Shown: positions 8,753 to 16,988 of the stretch, one piece after another
How positions within the stretch are numbered: the stretch's first letter is position 1
Layout of the letters: every line of letters begins with the position of its first letter
DNA from: Sanguibacter sp. HDW7
GTDB lineage: Bacteria; Actinomycetota; Actinomycetes; Actinomycetales; Cellulomonadaceae
Length of the DNA: 64,000 nt
Direction of reading: 5' to 3'
Assembly (NCBI RefSeq): GCF_011300875.1
Contig: NZ_CP049862.1
Span: forward strand, 124,001 to 188,000
The notes under the pieces: model-generated
Seen by the model: only the letters and a program-made list of their open reading frames with translations
Database searches by the model: none
Told to the model about the DNA's origin: nothing
Translations under genes and position numbers: made by a program

Positions 8753-8780
8753 CGAGAGCCACCCTGCGGGGTGGCTCTCG
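8753..8780 (+). terminator. Terminator of tRNA-Arg copy 1
   Basis: CGAGAGCCACCC and GGGTGGCTCTCG form a 12-bp stem with loop TGCG, followed by TCGTCTC. The same 35-base block, extended to a 14-bp stem, follows copy 2. It also lies between the convergent tRNA and ku genes. Confidence 0.85.
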
Positions 8781-8823
8781 TCGTCTCTGCGGCAGGGCGC
8801 CGCGGACCCAGGGTGACCGGGAC

Positions 8824-9624
8824 TCAGCTGGCCTTGCGCTTCGAACGGGCCGCCTCGACGCTGCGCCGCAGCGCCTCCATGAGCGGCACGACGTCCGCCG
8901 ACTCGCCGTCCTCGGTCTCACCGAACGTCTCGGCGGTGTCGAGCGTCTCCCCCTTGGAGAGCTTGGCCTCTACGAGCTTGCGTAGCTCGACCTGGTAGTC
9001 GTCGGTCACCGCGTCCGGGTCGAAGTCCTCGGCGTACGACTCGACGAGCGACTTCGCCATCTCGAGCTCCTTCGCCGAGACGCGCGCGCCCTTGCGGCCC
9101 TCGAGCTCGCCCGGGTCACGCACCTCGTCCGGCCACAGGAGCGTCTGGACCGTGAGCATGTCACCGCGGGCCCGCAGCGCTGCCAGGCGCGTGCGCTGCC
9201 ACAGGGCGAACCGCGCGACGGCGGTGCGGTCCGTCGACTCGAGGGCCTTGAGCAGGAGGGCGTACGGCTTGCGGGACGCAGGGTCCGCCTCGAGGAAGTA
9301 CGTGCGGTCGAGGAGGATGGGGTCGATCTGCTCCGAGGGCACGAAGCTCAGCACATCGATCTCACGGCTGCGCTCGGACGGCAATGAACCGAGCTCGTCG
9401 CGCGTGAGGACGACGGTGCGCTCGCCGTCGTCGTAGTCCTTGTCGATGTGGTCGTAGTCGACTACCTCGCCGCACACCTCACAGCGACGCTGGTAGCGGA
9501 TGCGGCCGCCGTCGGCGTCGTGCACCTGGTGGAGCGGCACGTTGTGCTCCTCGGTCGCGCTGAAGACGCGCACGGGCACGCTCACGAACCCGAACGCGAT
9601 GGTGCCCTTCCAGATCGCCCTCAT
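8824..9624 (-). CDS. ku: Ku protein, DNA double-strand-break end binding
   Basis: 266 aa. The N-terminus MRAIWKGTIAFGFVSVPVR is the hallmark of bacterial Ku. It continues with RRCEVCGEVV, PSEQIDPILLDRTYFLEAD and KPYALLLKALE, then a short Lys/Arg tail (AARSKRKAS). Bacterial Ku homodimers thread onto broken ends and recruit LigD, which is encoded divergently 44 bases away. The length is normal for actinobacterial Ku. Start at ATG 9624. The short shared intergenic space suggests overlapping divergent promoters. Confidence 0.96.
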   Translation of the reverse strand: MRAIWKGTIAFGFVSVPVRVFSATEEHNVPLHQVHDADGGRIRYQRRCEVCGEVVDYDHIDKDYDDGERTVVLTRDELGSLPSERSREIDVLSFVPSEQIDPILLDRTYFLEADPASRKPYALLLKALESTDRTAVARFALWQRTRLAALRARGDMLTVQTLLWPDEVRDPGELEGRKGARVSAKELEMAKSLVESYAEDFDPDAVTDDYQVELRKLVEAKLSKGETLDTAETFGETEDGESADVVPLMEALRRSVEAARSKRKAS

Positions 9625-9668
9625 CCCTCCAGTGTGCGCCAGATCACACCAGGGCGCAGCATGGGTGG

Positions 9669-11384
9669 ATGGCAGGCACGCAGACGAAGGTCGGCCGGCC
9701 CGCCCTCCGGCTCACCAACCTCGACAAGGTCCTCTACCCCGTGATGGGCACGACGAAGCGCGACGTCGTCGACTACCTCGTCGCCGTCGCCCCCGTGCTG
9801 CTCCCGCACGCCGTCGACCGGCCCGTGACGCTCAAGCGCTGGGTGCACGGCGTCGGCACGGCCGACGAGCCGGGCGAGGTGTTCTTTCAGAAGAACTTCC
9901 CCGACGGCACGCCCGAGTGGGTGCCCACGCACGACCTCGTCCACCGGAGCCGCACGACGACGTACCCCGTCCTCGACGCCGCGGACGGTCCCGCGATGCT
10001 CGCATGGTTCGGCCAGCTCGCCGCGCTCGAGCTCCACGTCCCGCAGTGGCGCGTCGCGCTCGACGAGGGCGAGGGCCGCGACGTCGTCCACCACCCCGAC
10101 CGGCTCGTCCTCGACCTCGACCCCGGCCCGGGCGCCGGCCTGCCCGAGTGCGTCGTCGTCGCGCGCGCATGCCGGGAGATCGTCGAGGGCATGGGGCTGA
10201 CGATCCTGCCCGTGACGAGCGGCTCCAAGGGTATCCACCTGTATGCGGGGCTCGACGGCACCGCCTCGTCGGACCAGGTCTCGCAGATCGCGCACGAGCT
10301 CGCGCGCACGCTCGAGCAGGAGATGCCGAAGCTCGTCGTGAGCACGCAGAGCACGGCGGAGCGCGCGGGCAAGGTGCTCCTCGACTGGAGCCAGAACAGC
10401 GGCGCGAAGACGACGGTCACCCCGTACTCGTTGCGCGGTCGCGCACGGCCCACGGTCGCGGCGCCGCGCGCGTGGGACGAGCTCGACGACGACCTCGCGC
10501 ACCTCACGCCTGCGGACGTGCTCCGGCGCGTCGAGGAGATGGGTGACCTGCTCGCGCCGCTCGCGCCGCGTGCCGCGGCGCGCTCTTCCCGCTCGCGCGG
10601 GGGCGAGGGCGGGACGTCCCGCGCGGAGGGCGCGGACGACGACTCGCCCGCGGACGTGGAACCGCCGTCGGGGACTTCGGACCGCCTCGCGACGTACCGG
10701 GCCAAGCGCGACCCCGCGCGCACGCCCGAGCCCTACCCGGACGCGTCCGCAGACCCGACCGCGACGGCCGACGCGCGCCCGACGTTCGTCATCCAGGACC
10801 ATCGGGCGCGCCGCCACCACCACGACTTCCGCCTCGAGCACGACGGCGTGCTGCTCAGCTGGGCGCTGCCCCGCCTCACGCCGGCCGACCCGGCGCGCAA
10901 CCACCTTGCCGTGCGGACCGAGGACCACCCGCTCGACTACGGCTCGTTCGAGGGCACGATCCCGCGCGGGGAGTACGGCGCGGGCCAGGTGCGCATCTGG
11001 GACGCGGGAACGTACGTCGCCGAGAAGCTGCGCGACGACGAGGTCATCGTCGAGCTCTCGGGCCGGTCGGGCGGCGGGCTCGCCACGGACGGGGGCCGCA
11101 GCCGCCCGTCGTCGCGCTCATCCGCACTGACGGCGACACGTGGCTCGCTCACCGCATCGACCCCGCCCGTCGCCGTCGCGGTGCCCGCCGCCGGCCCGCC
11201 GCCACGGCCAGCGCGCCTGCCACCGCGGCCAACGCAGCCGCGGCCAGCGCCGCACCCGCCCACGCCGGCCCCGGTCCGTCGCTCGCCGACCTGCGCCCCA
11301 TGCTCGCGAGCCCGACGACGCAGGCCGAGCAGCGCCGCCTCGCGCACGAGGTCGTGCCCGGCGGCCCGTGGGCCGTCGAGATGA
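9669..11384 (+). CDS. ligD: LigD polymerase and 3'-phosphoesterase domains (out of frame with the ligase domain)
   Basis: The reading frame from ATG 9669 encodes the LigD polymerase/primase domain (residues ~5-295: VGRPALRLTNLDKVLYPVMG, DLDPGPG, TSGSKGIHLYAGL, KVLLDWSQNSGAKTTVTPYS). A linker follows, then the phosphoesterase domain (residues ~375-475: FVIQDHRARRHHHDFRLEHD, DHPLDYGSFEGTIPRGEYGAG). After about residue 475 the sequence becomes meaningless Arg/Pro-rich text, while family-like sequence (VVALIRTDGDTWLAHR) resumes one frame away and runs into the ligase. So one frameshift separates this part from the rest of a ~858-codon Pol-PE-Lig protein. Whether this is mutation, base-calling error or programmed slippage cannot be told here. 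Confidence 0.85.
   Translation: MAGTQTKVGRPALRLTNLDKVLYPVMGTTKRDVVDYLVAVAPVLLPHAVDRPVTLKRWVHGVGTADEPGEVFFQKNFPDGTPEWVPTHDLVHRSRTTTYPVLDAADGPAMLAWFGQLAALELHVPQWRVALDEGEGRDVVHHPDRLVLDLDPGPGAGLPECVVVARACREIVEGMGLTILPVTSGSKGIHLYAGLDGTASSDQVSQIAHELARTLEQEMPKLVVSTQSTAERAGKVLLDWSQNSGAKTTVTPYSLRGRARPTVAAPRAWDELDDDLAHLTPADVLRRVEEMGDLLAPLAPRAAARSSRSRGGEGGTSRAEGADDDSPADVEPPSGTSDRLATYRAKRDPARTPEPYPDASADPTATADARPTFVIQDHRARRHHHDFRLEHDGVLLSWALPRLTPADPARNHLAVRTEDHPLDYGSFEGTIPRGEYGAGQVRIWDAGTYVAEKLRDDEVIVELSGRSGGGLATDGGRSRPSSRSSALTATRGSLTASTPPVAVAVPAAGPPPRPARLPPRPTQPRPAPHPPTPAPVRRSPTCAPCSRARRRRPSSAASRTRSCPAARGPSR
11085..11104 (+). other. Frameshift site in ligD at a G5 run
   Basis: The run GACGGGGGCC (11088-11097) is where the conserved reading must change frame. 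One more G would join GLATDGG to PQPPVVALIRTDGD and restore a single Pol-PE-Lig frame through 12244. This is visible by comparing the two frames across 11041-11160. Confidence 0.7.
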
Positions 11385-12244
11385 AGTGGGACGGTATGCG
11401 CGTCCTGTGCGCCACGGATCCGGACGCGGACCGGATCGAGGTCCGCACCCGGTCCGGCGCGGACGTCACCGCGTCGTTGCCCGAGCTGCGCGCGCTCCTC
11501 GAGGCCGTTCCCGTCCCCGCGGTCCTCGACGGCGAGGCCGTCGCGCTCGGCCCCACGGGCGCCCCCGACTTCGGGCTGCTCCAGAGCCGCCTCGGGCTTG
11601 ACGACGCACCCCCGCCCGGCTCCGTGCCGGTCGGGCTCCTCGTCTTCGACGTGCTCGAGGCGTCGGGCAGCGACCTCACGAGCCTCCCGTACGACGCGCG
11701 GCGGGAGGCGCTCGCGACCGTGCTCACGCCGACCGGTGGGATCGCGATCTCCGACGTCGTCGACCTGCCGTGGGACGAGGCCCTCGCGACGTCGCGCGAG
11801 CTCGGCCTCGAGGGGCTCGTGCTCAAGCGCCGCACCTCGACCTACCAGGCAGGACGGCGCTCGCGGGACTGGCGGAAGGTCAAGCTCGTCGAGCACGCCG
11901 ACGTGCTCGTCGTCGGCTGGTCCCCCGGCGAGGGCGACCGCGCCTCGACGCTCGGCTCGCTGCTGCTCGCCGAGCGTGACGGCGCCGAGCGCGACGGCGA
12001 CGGTCTGCGGTACGTCGGTCGCGTCGGCACGGGCTTCCGTGACGCGGCGCTCGCGCGCCTCGCCTCGACGCTCAGGTCCGGCGAGGCGAGCGCGCCGCTG
12101 CTCGGCGACGTGCCGTCCGACGTCGCCCGCGACGCGCGGTGGGTCAGCCATCCGTTCTCGGCCGAGGTCGAGCATGCTGGGCGCACCCGCACGGGCAGCC
12201 TGCGCCACCCGGTGTGGCGGGGTCTGCGCACCGATCTCGGCTGA
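11300..12244 (+). CDS. ligD: LigD ATP-dependent DNA ligase domain (3' part of frameshifted ligD)
   Basis: 314 codons from an internal ATG (MLASPTTQAEQ). The same frame is open upstream to about 11093 and there encodes the end of the phosphoesterase domain. The nucleotidyltransferase motif EMKWDGMRV supplies the lysine that is adenylated, followed by VPAVLDGEAVAL, FDVLEASGSDL, GLEGLVLKRRTSTYQAG and RDWRKVKL. An OB-fold end follows (DVLVVGWSPGEGDR, RYVGRVGTGF). This module seals nonhomologous ends with Ku. If translated separately it would be a small ATP-dependent ligase; I favour a broken or slipped ligD. Confidence 0.85.
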   Translation: MLASPTTQAEQRRLAHEVVPGGPWAVEMKWDGMRVLCATDPDADRIEVRTRSGADVTASLPELRALLEAVPVPAVLDGEAVALGPTGAPDFGLLQSRLGLDDAPPPGSVPVGLLVFDVLEASGSDLTSLPYDARREALATVLTPTGGIAISDVVDLPWDEALATSRELGLEGLVLKRRTSTYQAGRRSRDWRKVKLVEHADVLVVGWSPGEGDRASTLGSLLLAERDGAERDGDGLRYVGRVGTGFRDAALARLASTLRSGEASAPLLGDVPSDVARDARWVSHPFSAEVEHAGRTRTGSLRHPVWRGLRTDLG

Positions 12245-12268
12245 CGTCGGTGCGCAGGCCGCACGCGA

Positions 12269-12412
12269 TCAGCGGTCCGTCGCCGTCTCGTCGTCGGCGC
12301 CCTCCGCCTGGTCGGGCTGCTGGGGCCGGCGGTGCGAGCTGAGCTGCTCAGGGTCAGAGTCCGGGTCCGTCGCAGGGTCGTACGCGCCGTTCTCGTGGGG
12401 TGTCGTGGTCAT
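12269..12412 (-). CDS. Small acidic protein of unknown function
   Basis: A 47-codon frame starting MTTTPHENGAYDPATDPDSD with GAAAGAGAG upstream. It is last in the minus-strand gene series, about 50 bases after the epimerase gene. It is rich in Asp, Glu, Gln and Pro and probably unstructured. I do not recognise it; coding status rests on ribosome site, position and composition. Confidence 0.45.
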   Translation of the reverse strand: MTTTPHENGAYDPATDPDSDPEQLSSHRRPQQPDQAEGADDETATDR

Positions 12413-12462
12413 GATCGTGGCTCTCTTTCGGTGGGAACTGCGAGGGAACTCGGGGACAGGGG

Positions 12463-13527
12463 TCAGTCCCCATCGTCGTGGTGGTGCTCGGCGGTGCGCA
12501 TGGGGCCCCGGTCGCCGAGCCCCTCGCCCGCGCGCATGCCTGCGACGACCTCGGCGATCGTGTCCCGCGCGCTCCACGTCGGCTCCCAGCCGAGCTCGGA
12601 TCGGGCGCGCTCGGTCGACATGAGTGGCACGCCCGCGCCCATGTCGAACCAGCCCGGGTCCGTCGCGACGAGCCGCGCCCGCCACGCGAGCGCGACCGCG
12701 GGCCGCGCGAGCCCGCGCGGGACGGTACACACCGCGATCGCTCCGAGGACGTCCGCGATCGCCCGCCCGTCGAGGACGTCGGGCGCCGCGACGTTGAACG
12801 GACCGTGGGCGCGTGTGCGCAGTGCCGCTACGTACGCCTGCGCGACGTCGTCGGCGTGCACGGCCTGGAGCCGGAACCCGCGTGGCCACGGAAGCACCGG
12901 GACAGTGTGCGGCGCGAGTGCCGCCCGAAGCACGTCGTGGCCGAGGAAGTACCGGACGATCTCCGCACCCGCAGGCCGCTGGAAGATGAGCGCGGGCCGC
13001 AGCCACGACGTGGTGATGCCTGGGTGGGTAGCGACGAACGACCGTAGGAGTGCCTCCTGTGCGGACTTGTCGACCGCGTAGTGCGAGGTTCGCGTGCCGC
13101 CCGTCGCGTGCGACTCATCGTGCAGGACGTCGTCGGCGACCGGCGAGTACGCGCCGACGGACGACGCGACGACGACCTGGCCGACGCCCGCGCGCGCCGC
13201 CGCCGCCAGGACGCGGTGTGTCCCCTCGACATTCGTCGCACGGAGCCGATCGCGGTCGCGGTTCGGCTGGATCTGCCATGCGAGGTGCACGACGGCGTCG
13301 CTGCCGGTGAGTGCCTTCGTGAGCTGCGCGTGGACCATCCGGTCGCCAACCCACGTGCCGCGTGCGCCGACGTCGAGCGTCTGCCACGTCGTCGCGAGCC
13401 GCCTCACCTCCTCCGACGGCACCCGCCGCGCCACGCCGTGGACGTGCGTCACCCACGGCTCCTGCACGAGAGCCCGCAGGAGCGCGCTGCCGGCGTTGCC
13501 GCTCGCCCCGACGACCGTGACCCTCAT
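12463..13527 (-). CDS. NAD-dependent epimerase/dehydratase (extended SDR)
   Basis: 354 aa from ATG 13527, which overlaps the ADH stop (ATGA). It starts with the Rossmann glycine motif MRVTVVGASGNAGSALLRAL. It has ASSVGAYSP and an SHYAVDKSAQE active-site YxxxK, plus WLRPALIF as in nucleotide-sugar epimerase relatives. The C-terminus carries a His/Asp run (EHHHDDGD). The substrate is unknown. Coupling to the zinc ADH gene suggests joint expression within the stress-type operon. Confidence 0.88.
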   Translation of the reverse strand: MRVTVVGASGNAGSALLRALVQEPWVTHVHGVARRVPSEEVRRLATTWQTLDVGARGTWVGDRMVHAQLTKALTGSDAVVHLAWQIQPNRDRDRLRATNVEGTHRVLAAAARAGVGQVVVASSVGAYSPVADDVLHDESHATGGTRTSHYAVDKSAQEALLRSFVATHPGITTSWLRPALIFQRPAGAEIVRYFLGHDVLRAALAPHTVPVLPWPRGFRLQAVHADDVAQAYVAALRTRAHGPFNVAAPDVLDGRAIADVLGAIAVCTVPRGLARPAVALAWRARLVATDPGWFDMGAGVPLMSTERARSELGWEPTWSARDTIAEVVAGMRAGEGLGDRGPMRTAEHHHDDGD

Positions 13528-14243
13528 GCGGCCACCGCCGCCGGGTCGAGGATGACCTTGATGCACCCGTCGTCCTTGTCGCGGAACACCGCGAGCCGCT
13601 CCGGCACCGGGTCGGTGTCGACGACACGCGTCGTGCCCAGGTGCAGCGCGACCCGTGCCGCAAACTGGCCAACGGGCCCCAGCCCGAGGACGACGACCGT
13701 CGCGCCGCCAACGTCCCCGCACCGGCGGACGGCTGGCCACGCCGTCGGCAGGTTGCCGGAGAGGGAGAGGTAGCGATCGTCGGGCGAGCCGCCGTCCGGT
13801 ACCGGGACGAGCCCGTAGTCGGCGCGCGGAACCCGCAGCAGCTCGGCCTGTCCGCCAGGCACCGCGCCGTGGAGGAGCGCGTACCAGAGGAGTGCGGCAC
13901 CCCGCCCCTCCGAACGCACCTGCGTGGTCTCGCACTGCGACCGCAGGCCGCGCTGGCACATCCAGCAACGGCCACGAGGGATTTTGGACGGCACGACGAC
14001 GCGGTCACCCGGACCGACGTGCGCGACATCGCGGCCGGCCTCCTCGACGACGCCCATGGCCTCGTGACCCAGCAGGTCACCCCGCATGCAGAACCGCGTG
14101 AGTGGGCCGTGAAGATGCAGGTCGGAGCCGCAGATCGCCGTCGACGTGATGCGGACGACCGCGTCGGTCGGTTCGACGATCGTTGGGTCCGGAACCGTCT
14201 CTACCGCGACGTGCCCTGCGCCCTGCCAGGTGACTGCACGCAT
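13524..14243 (-). CDS. Zinc-dependent alcohol dehydrogenase with large internal deletion (probably inactive)
   Basis: 239 aa from ATG 14243 (RBS GGAGG). The N-terminal ~215 residues are a clear formaldehyde-dehydrogenase-like zinc ADH: MRAVTWQGAGHVAVETVPDP, STAICGSDLHL, GDLLGHEAMGVVEEAG, QCETTQVRSEG, VVVLGLGPVGQFAARVA. Just after the first half of the NAD fold (DPVPERLA) it jumps to VFRDKDDGCIKVILDP, the normal extreme C-terminus of the family. Compared with the ~390 aa usual for the family, about 150 residues are missing in frame. The structural-zinc cluster is also damaged: the first Cys position reads Arg in PRGRCWMC. The ORF is open, but activity is doubtful. Confidence 0.85.
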   Translation of the reverse strand: MRAVTWQGAGHVAVETVPDPTIVEPTDAVVRITSTAICGSDLHLHGPLTRFCMRGDLLGHEAMGVVEEAGRDVAHVGPGDRVVVPSKIPRGRCWMCQRGLRSQCETTQVRSEGRGAALLWYALLHGAVPGGQAELLRVPRADYGLVPVPDGGSPDDRYLSLSGNLPTAWPAVRRCGDVGGATVVVLGLGPVGQFAARVALHLGTTRVVDTDPVPERLAVFRDKDDGCIKVILDPAAVAA

Positions 14244-14249
14244 GATGAC

Positions 14250-14690
14250 CTCCAGGTGCGGGTGGGTGGTTCCCGGCTCGTGCGTCCCGTGGTGGCGGCG
14301 CTGCGGACGAAGTGCCGCTGGCCGACGACGAAGACGATGAGCATGGGCAGCGCCGTGATGACGTTCGCGCTGACGACGGCCTCCCACCGCGACTCGCCCC
14401 CGGGGCCGAGTGATCGATGTGTGCCTTGAGGCCGTGCGGCACCGTGAACGTCGCGGAGTCCTGCAGCTAGACGGTCGGCTCGGGTAGGTCCGTGTTCGCC
14501 ATGACGACCTGCGAGTCGAACTTGCTGCCCGCGCAGAGACCCATGACGCTAAGCGTCGTGCGAGCGTCGCGGCCGGTGTCAACGGCGTTGTGGCGTCCGT
14601 CGTGCCGCCCGCGCCACGGGCGCAGGCGGCGAGCAGCGTCAGCCTGGAGCAGAGGGCGAGGGCCCCGGCGATTTGTCGAGAGAGTCGCAT
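14250..14690 (-). pseudogene. Collapsed sugar ABC transporter operon: binding-protein start fused to permease end
   Basis: From ATG 14690 (good GGAGG site) the strand encodes a lipoprotein signal with lipobox (MRLSRQIAGALALCSR, LLAACARGAGG). A frame change then gives TTLSVMGLCAGSKFDSQ, like the mature start of an extracellular sugar-binding protein. After a TAG, LQDSATFTVPHGL leads, via another shift, into VSANVITALPMLIVFVVGQR and HFV, the last membrane helix of a MalG-type permease. The mature binding protein, the first permease and most of the second are absent. This reads as the two ends of one transport operon joined by a large deletion, followed by decay. Confidence 0.75.
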
Positions 14691-14950
14691 GGTTCCTCCG
14701 ATGCGCAGATCCCTCCGCACCCGCCCTCCCGGGCGGACGGGGGCGTGGGGTCGTCGGACGTGAACCCGTTGACCTTGTGGGTGCCGTCGCAGAACGGCTT
14801 GATCGCCGAGCCACCGCAGCGGCACAGAGCGATGGTGGGGCGGTTGCGGGCGACGGCCCGGCCGTCGCCCGTGACGATGCGCGCAGCGCCGCGCACGAGG
14901 ATGGGCCCGTCAGGGCACAAGGTCATCTCGACGACGTCGCGCCCCCTCAC
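14639..14950 (-). CDS. CDGSH iron-sulfur domain protein
   Basis: 103 aa from GTG 14950, which overlaps the stop of the upstream gene (GTGA); ATG 14926 is an alternative. The motif CRCGGSAIKPFCDGTH provides the three Cys and one His that hold the 2Fe-2S cluster in MitoNEET-like CDGSH proteins. Partnering with the haem-oxygenase-like iron protein just upstream fits a redox role. The last ~17 residues are encoded by DNA belonging to the decayed ABC gene, so the natural C-terminus was probably altered when that deletion formed. Confidence 0.88.
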   Translation of the reverse strand: MRGRDVVEMTLCPDGPILVRGAARIVTGDGRAVARNRPTIALCRCGGSAIKPFCDGTHKVNGFTSDDPTPPSAREGGCGGICASEEPCDSLDKSPGPSPSAPG

Positions 14951-15996
14951 GCAGCCACCTCCCGCAGCGAGGACGTGCCCGCGTCGAACGCGGCGAGGTG
15001 GCGAGCGGCGGCAAGGTCGTCGAGGAGCAGGCACGCACCGGCGCCGAACAGGACGTCACCCAGGAGGTGCGGCTCCGCCTCGACGAGCCCGCCCGCGAGG
15101 TCGCGGCCCGCGATCTGCTCGTGCACGGCGTCCGCCTCGACGTGCTCGTCGAAGTATCCGGTCGCGTCCTCGCCGAGACCCAGGCGCCGCATGCCGTCGG
15201 CGTACTGCCGGCTCGGGATCGACGACGTCATCTCGAAAGCGGCGAGGTGCCCCGTGATCGCACCGCGCAGGCGCCGGTTGAGACCCGCGAGCGACATGAA
15301 CGTCGACGTCGCGAGCGTCACCGCGGGCACGGCGACGACATGGGCGCCGTAGTGGTCGTCGAGGTCGAGTGCGCGCAGCGTCCTGCGGAAGAGCTCGGAG
15401 TGCATCGATGCGAGGTGCCCACCGCCGTACTCGTCCGCCTGGATCTCGACCGCCGCCGCCTTGGCCCGGCCCGTGAGTCGCGGGATCGCCCACGTGTGAG
15501 GGTCCGCCTCCTTGAGCTGGTAGATCGACTTGTGGACGAGCACCTCCCGGAGCTGGGCGAGCGAAGCCTTGCGTGCGACGAAGCGGGAGACGCTCGGCCC
15601 GCCGTCGCTCGACGTCATCTCGAAGAGGATCTGCGCGACGCCGTCGGCCGTCGTCGCCGCGACGTCCGGCACGGTGACGCGCCCGCGCAGGTGCGCCTCG
15701 AACGCATCCTCGAGGTTGCGGCGCAGCGCGATCGCGGACGGGTCCCACTCCCATGCGTCGTCGACGCCCTCGATACCGCGGTAGTGCAGCTCCTGCAGGC
15801 AGAAGAGCGTGAGCTGGAGGTCGTCGTCGTCGGCGAGGTCGTCGTCGGACACCGGATGCGCCGCTGGCAGCGCCCGGGCACCGGGCACGCCGGACGTGAG
15901 GATGCCGAGCACCTCCGCGCTCAGCTGCCCCCGCGGGCGTGGCAGCGGCAGACGGATGCTCGTCGCGGCGGACTTCAGCGTGATTGGGGGCATCAT
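14947..15996 (-). CDS. Iron-containing redox enzyme family protein (haem-oxygenase-like fold)
   Basis: 349 aa, first of two ATGs at 15996, overlapping the glycosyltransferase stop. Helical sequence with conserved Glu/His elements: FCLQELHYRG, VHKSIYQLKEADPHTWAIPR, EIQADEYGGGHLASMHSELF, FDEHVEADAVHEQIAGRDLA. This spacing of E, H and D ligands matches the actinobacterial iron-containing redox (HDO-like) family, which binds non-haem iron. The reaction is unknown. The gene is coupled to the CDGSH gene downstream by a 4-base overlap. Confidence 0.82.
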   Translation of the reverse strand: MMPPITLKSAATSIRLPLPRPRGQLSAEVLGILTSGVPGARALPAAHPVSDDDLADDDDLQLTLFCLQELHYRGIEGVDDAWEWDPSAIALRRNLEDAFEAHLRGRVTVPDVAATTADGVAQILFEMTSSDGGPSVSRFVARKASLAQLREVLVHKSIYQLKEADPHTWAIPRLTGRAKAAAVEIQADEYGGGHLASMHSELFRRTLRALDLDDHYGAHVVAVPAVTLATSTFMSLAGLNRRLRGAITGHLAAFEMTSSIPSRQYADGMRRLGLGEDATGYFDEHVEADAVHEQIAGRDLAGGLVEAEPHLLGDVLFGAGACLLLDDLAAARHLAAFDAGTSSLREVAA

Positions 15997-16988
15997 GCGC
16001 TCCGTTTCGTCGGGGTGAGGTTGCGGGTCGGCGCGAGCGCCCGGCGCAGGGACCGCGTGCTGTCGGCCGCCGCCCGAACGCGGCGGCCGGCGTAGGGACA
16101 GCCCCCGGTGACGCGCAGCGCGAGAGCGAGCCACGAGGTCATGGCTCGTTCGACGAGCCACAGGGGCGCGAGCGCGGTCGCCGTCGCGGGTAGCACCGCG
16201 GCGCCCCCTGCGCGACGACGTCCGATCTCCGCGAGAGTCATGGCGAGGAGCCACGAGCCGAGGAACCGACGGCGGTCGCGCAGGACGGTGAGCGCGAGGG
16301 GCACGAGGCTGAGCTCCGCCACGAGGCGCCATGGCTGTGCCTGGCTGTCGTAGGCCTGTCTGACGCGCTGCCGCAGGAAGTGCCGGGCGCTGCACGGGCG
16401 GCGCGCGACGTAGAGGTCGTCGGCGCGGTGCTCCGTCCCGCCGAGAGCCTTGACCATCCTGATCGTCTGGAGGTTCTCGAAGAGGACGTCAGGACGGAGA
16501 ACGTGGCCGTGGAACGCCTCCCGCCGGACGACGAGCGTCCCCGGGTAGTCCGACCCGATCACGCGGTTGACGAGAGTGCGGCCCGTGTCCCACAGCGCGT
16601 GCCACGGGAGCGGGTCGAAGTAGTTCTGCGGCCGCACGACGTCTGCGGTGCCCACGAGCCTGACGGCGGCGGCCAGCTCCTCGATGCCGTAGCGGACGTC
16701 GGCGTCCGCCACGACGATGACGGGGCGGGTCGTCAGCGCCACGGCATGGTTGACGGCGACGACCTTGCCGTTCGCCCCCGGCGGCGGCGTGGGCGCGTGG
16801 AGCATGCGGACGGTGCGCGGCCACCTGTTCCGGTGCGCGCGGAAGACGCGGGCCGGAGAGCCGTCGACGACGACCAGCTCGACGTGGCGCGTGAGCCCGC
16901 GCAGGTATGCCTCGAGGTCGGGGTCGACCTCCGCCGCCGTGTGCAGCGGAAGGATGTAGACAGCGTCGGACAGCCGCGGGTCAGTCAT
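15993..16988 (-). CDS. Family 2 glycosyltransferase
   Basis: 331 aa. GT-A elements: VYILPLHTAAEVDPD..LEAYL, VELVVVDGSP, GANGKVVAVNHAVAL, then the metal/donor-binding VVADADVRYG and GSDYPGTLVVRREAF. One or two C-terminal hydrophobic segments (residues ~225-280) suggest membrane association. The acceptor is unknown. Start ATG 16988 overlaps the end of the DUF2231 gene; the end overlaps the next gene by 4 bases. Confidence 0.85.
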   Translation of the reverse strand: MTDPRLSDAVYILPLHTAAEVDPDLEAYLRGLTRHVELVVVDGSPARVFRAHRNRWPRTVRMLHAPTPPPGANGKVVAVNHAVALTTRPVIVVADADVRYGIEELAAAVRLVGTADVVRPQNYFDPLPWHALWDTGRTLVNRVIGSDYPGTLVVRREAFHGHVLRPDVLFENLQTIRMVKALGGTEHRADDLYVARRPCSARHFLRQRVRQAYDSQAQPWRLVAELSLVPLALTVLRDRRRFLGSWLLAMTLAEIGRRRAGGAAVLPATATALAPLWLVERAMTSWLALALRVTGGCPYAGRRVRAAADSTRSLRRALAPTRNLTPTKRSA

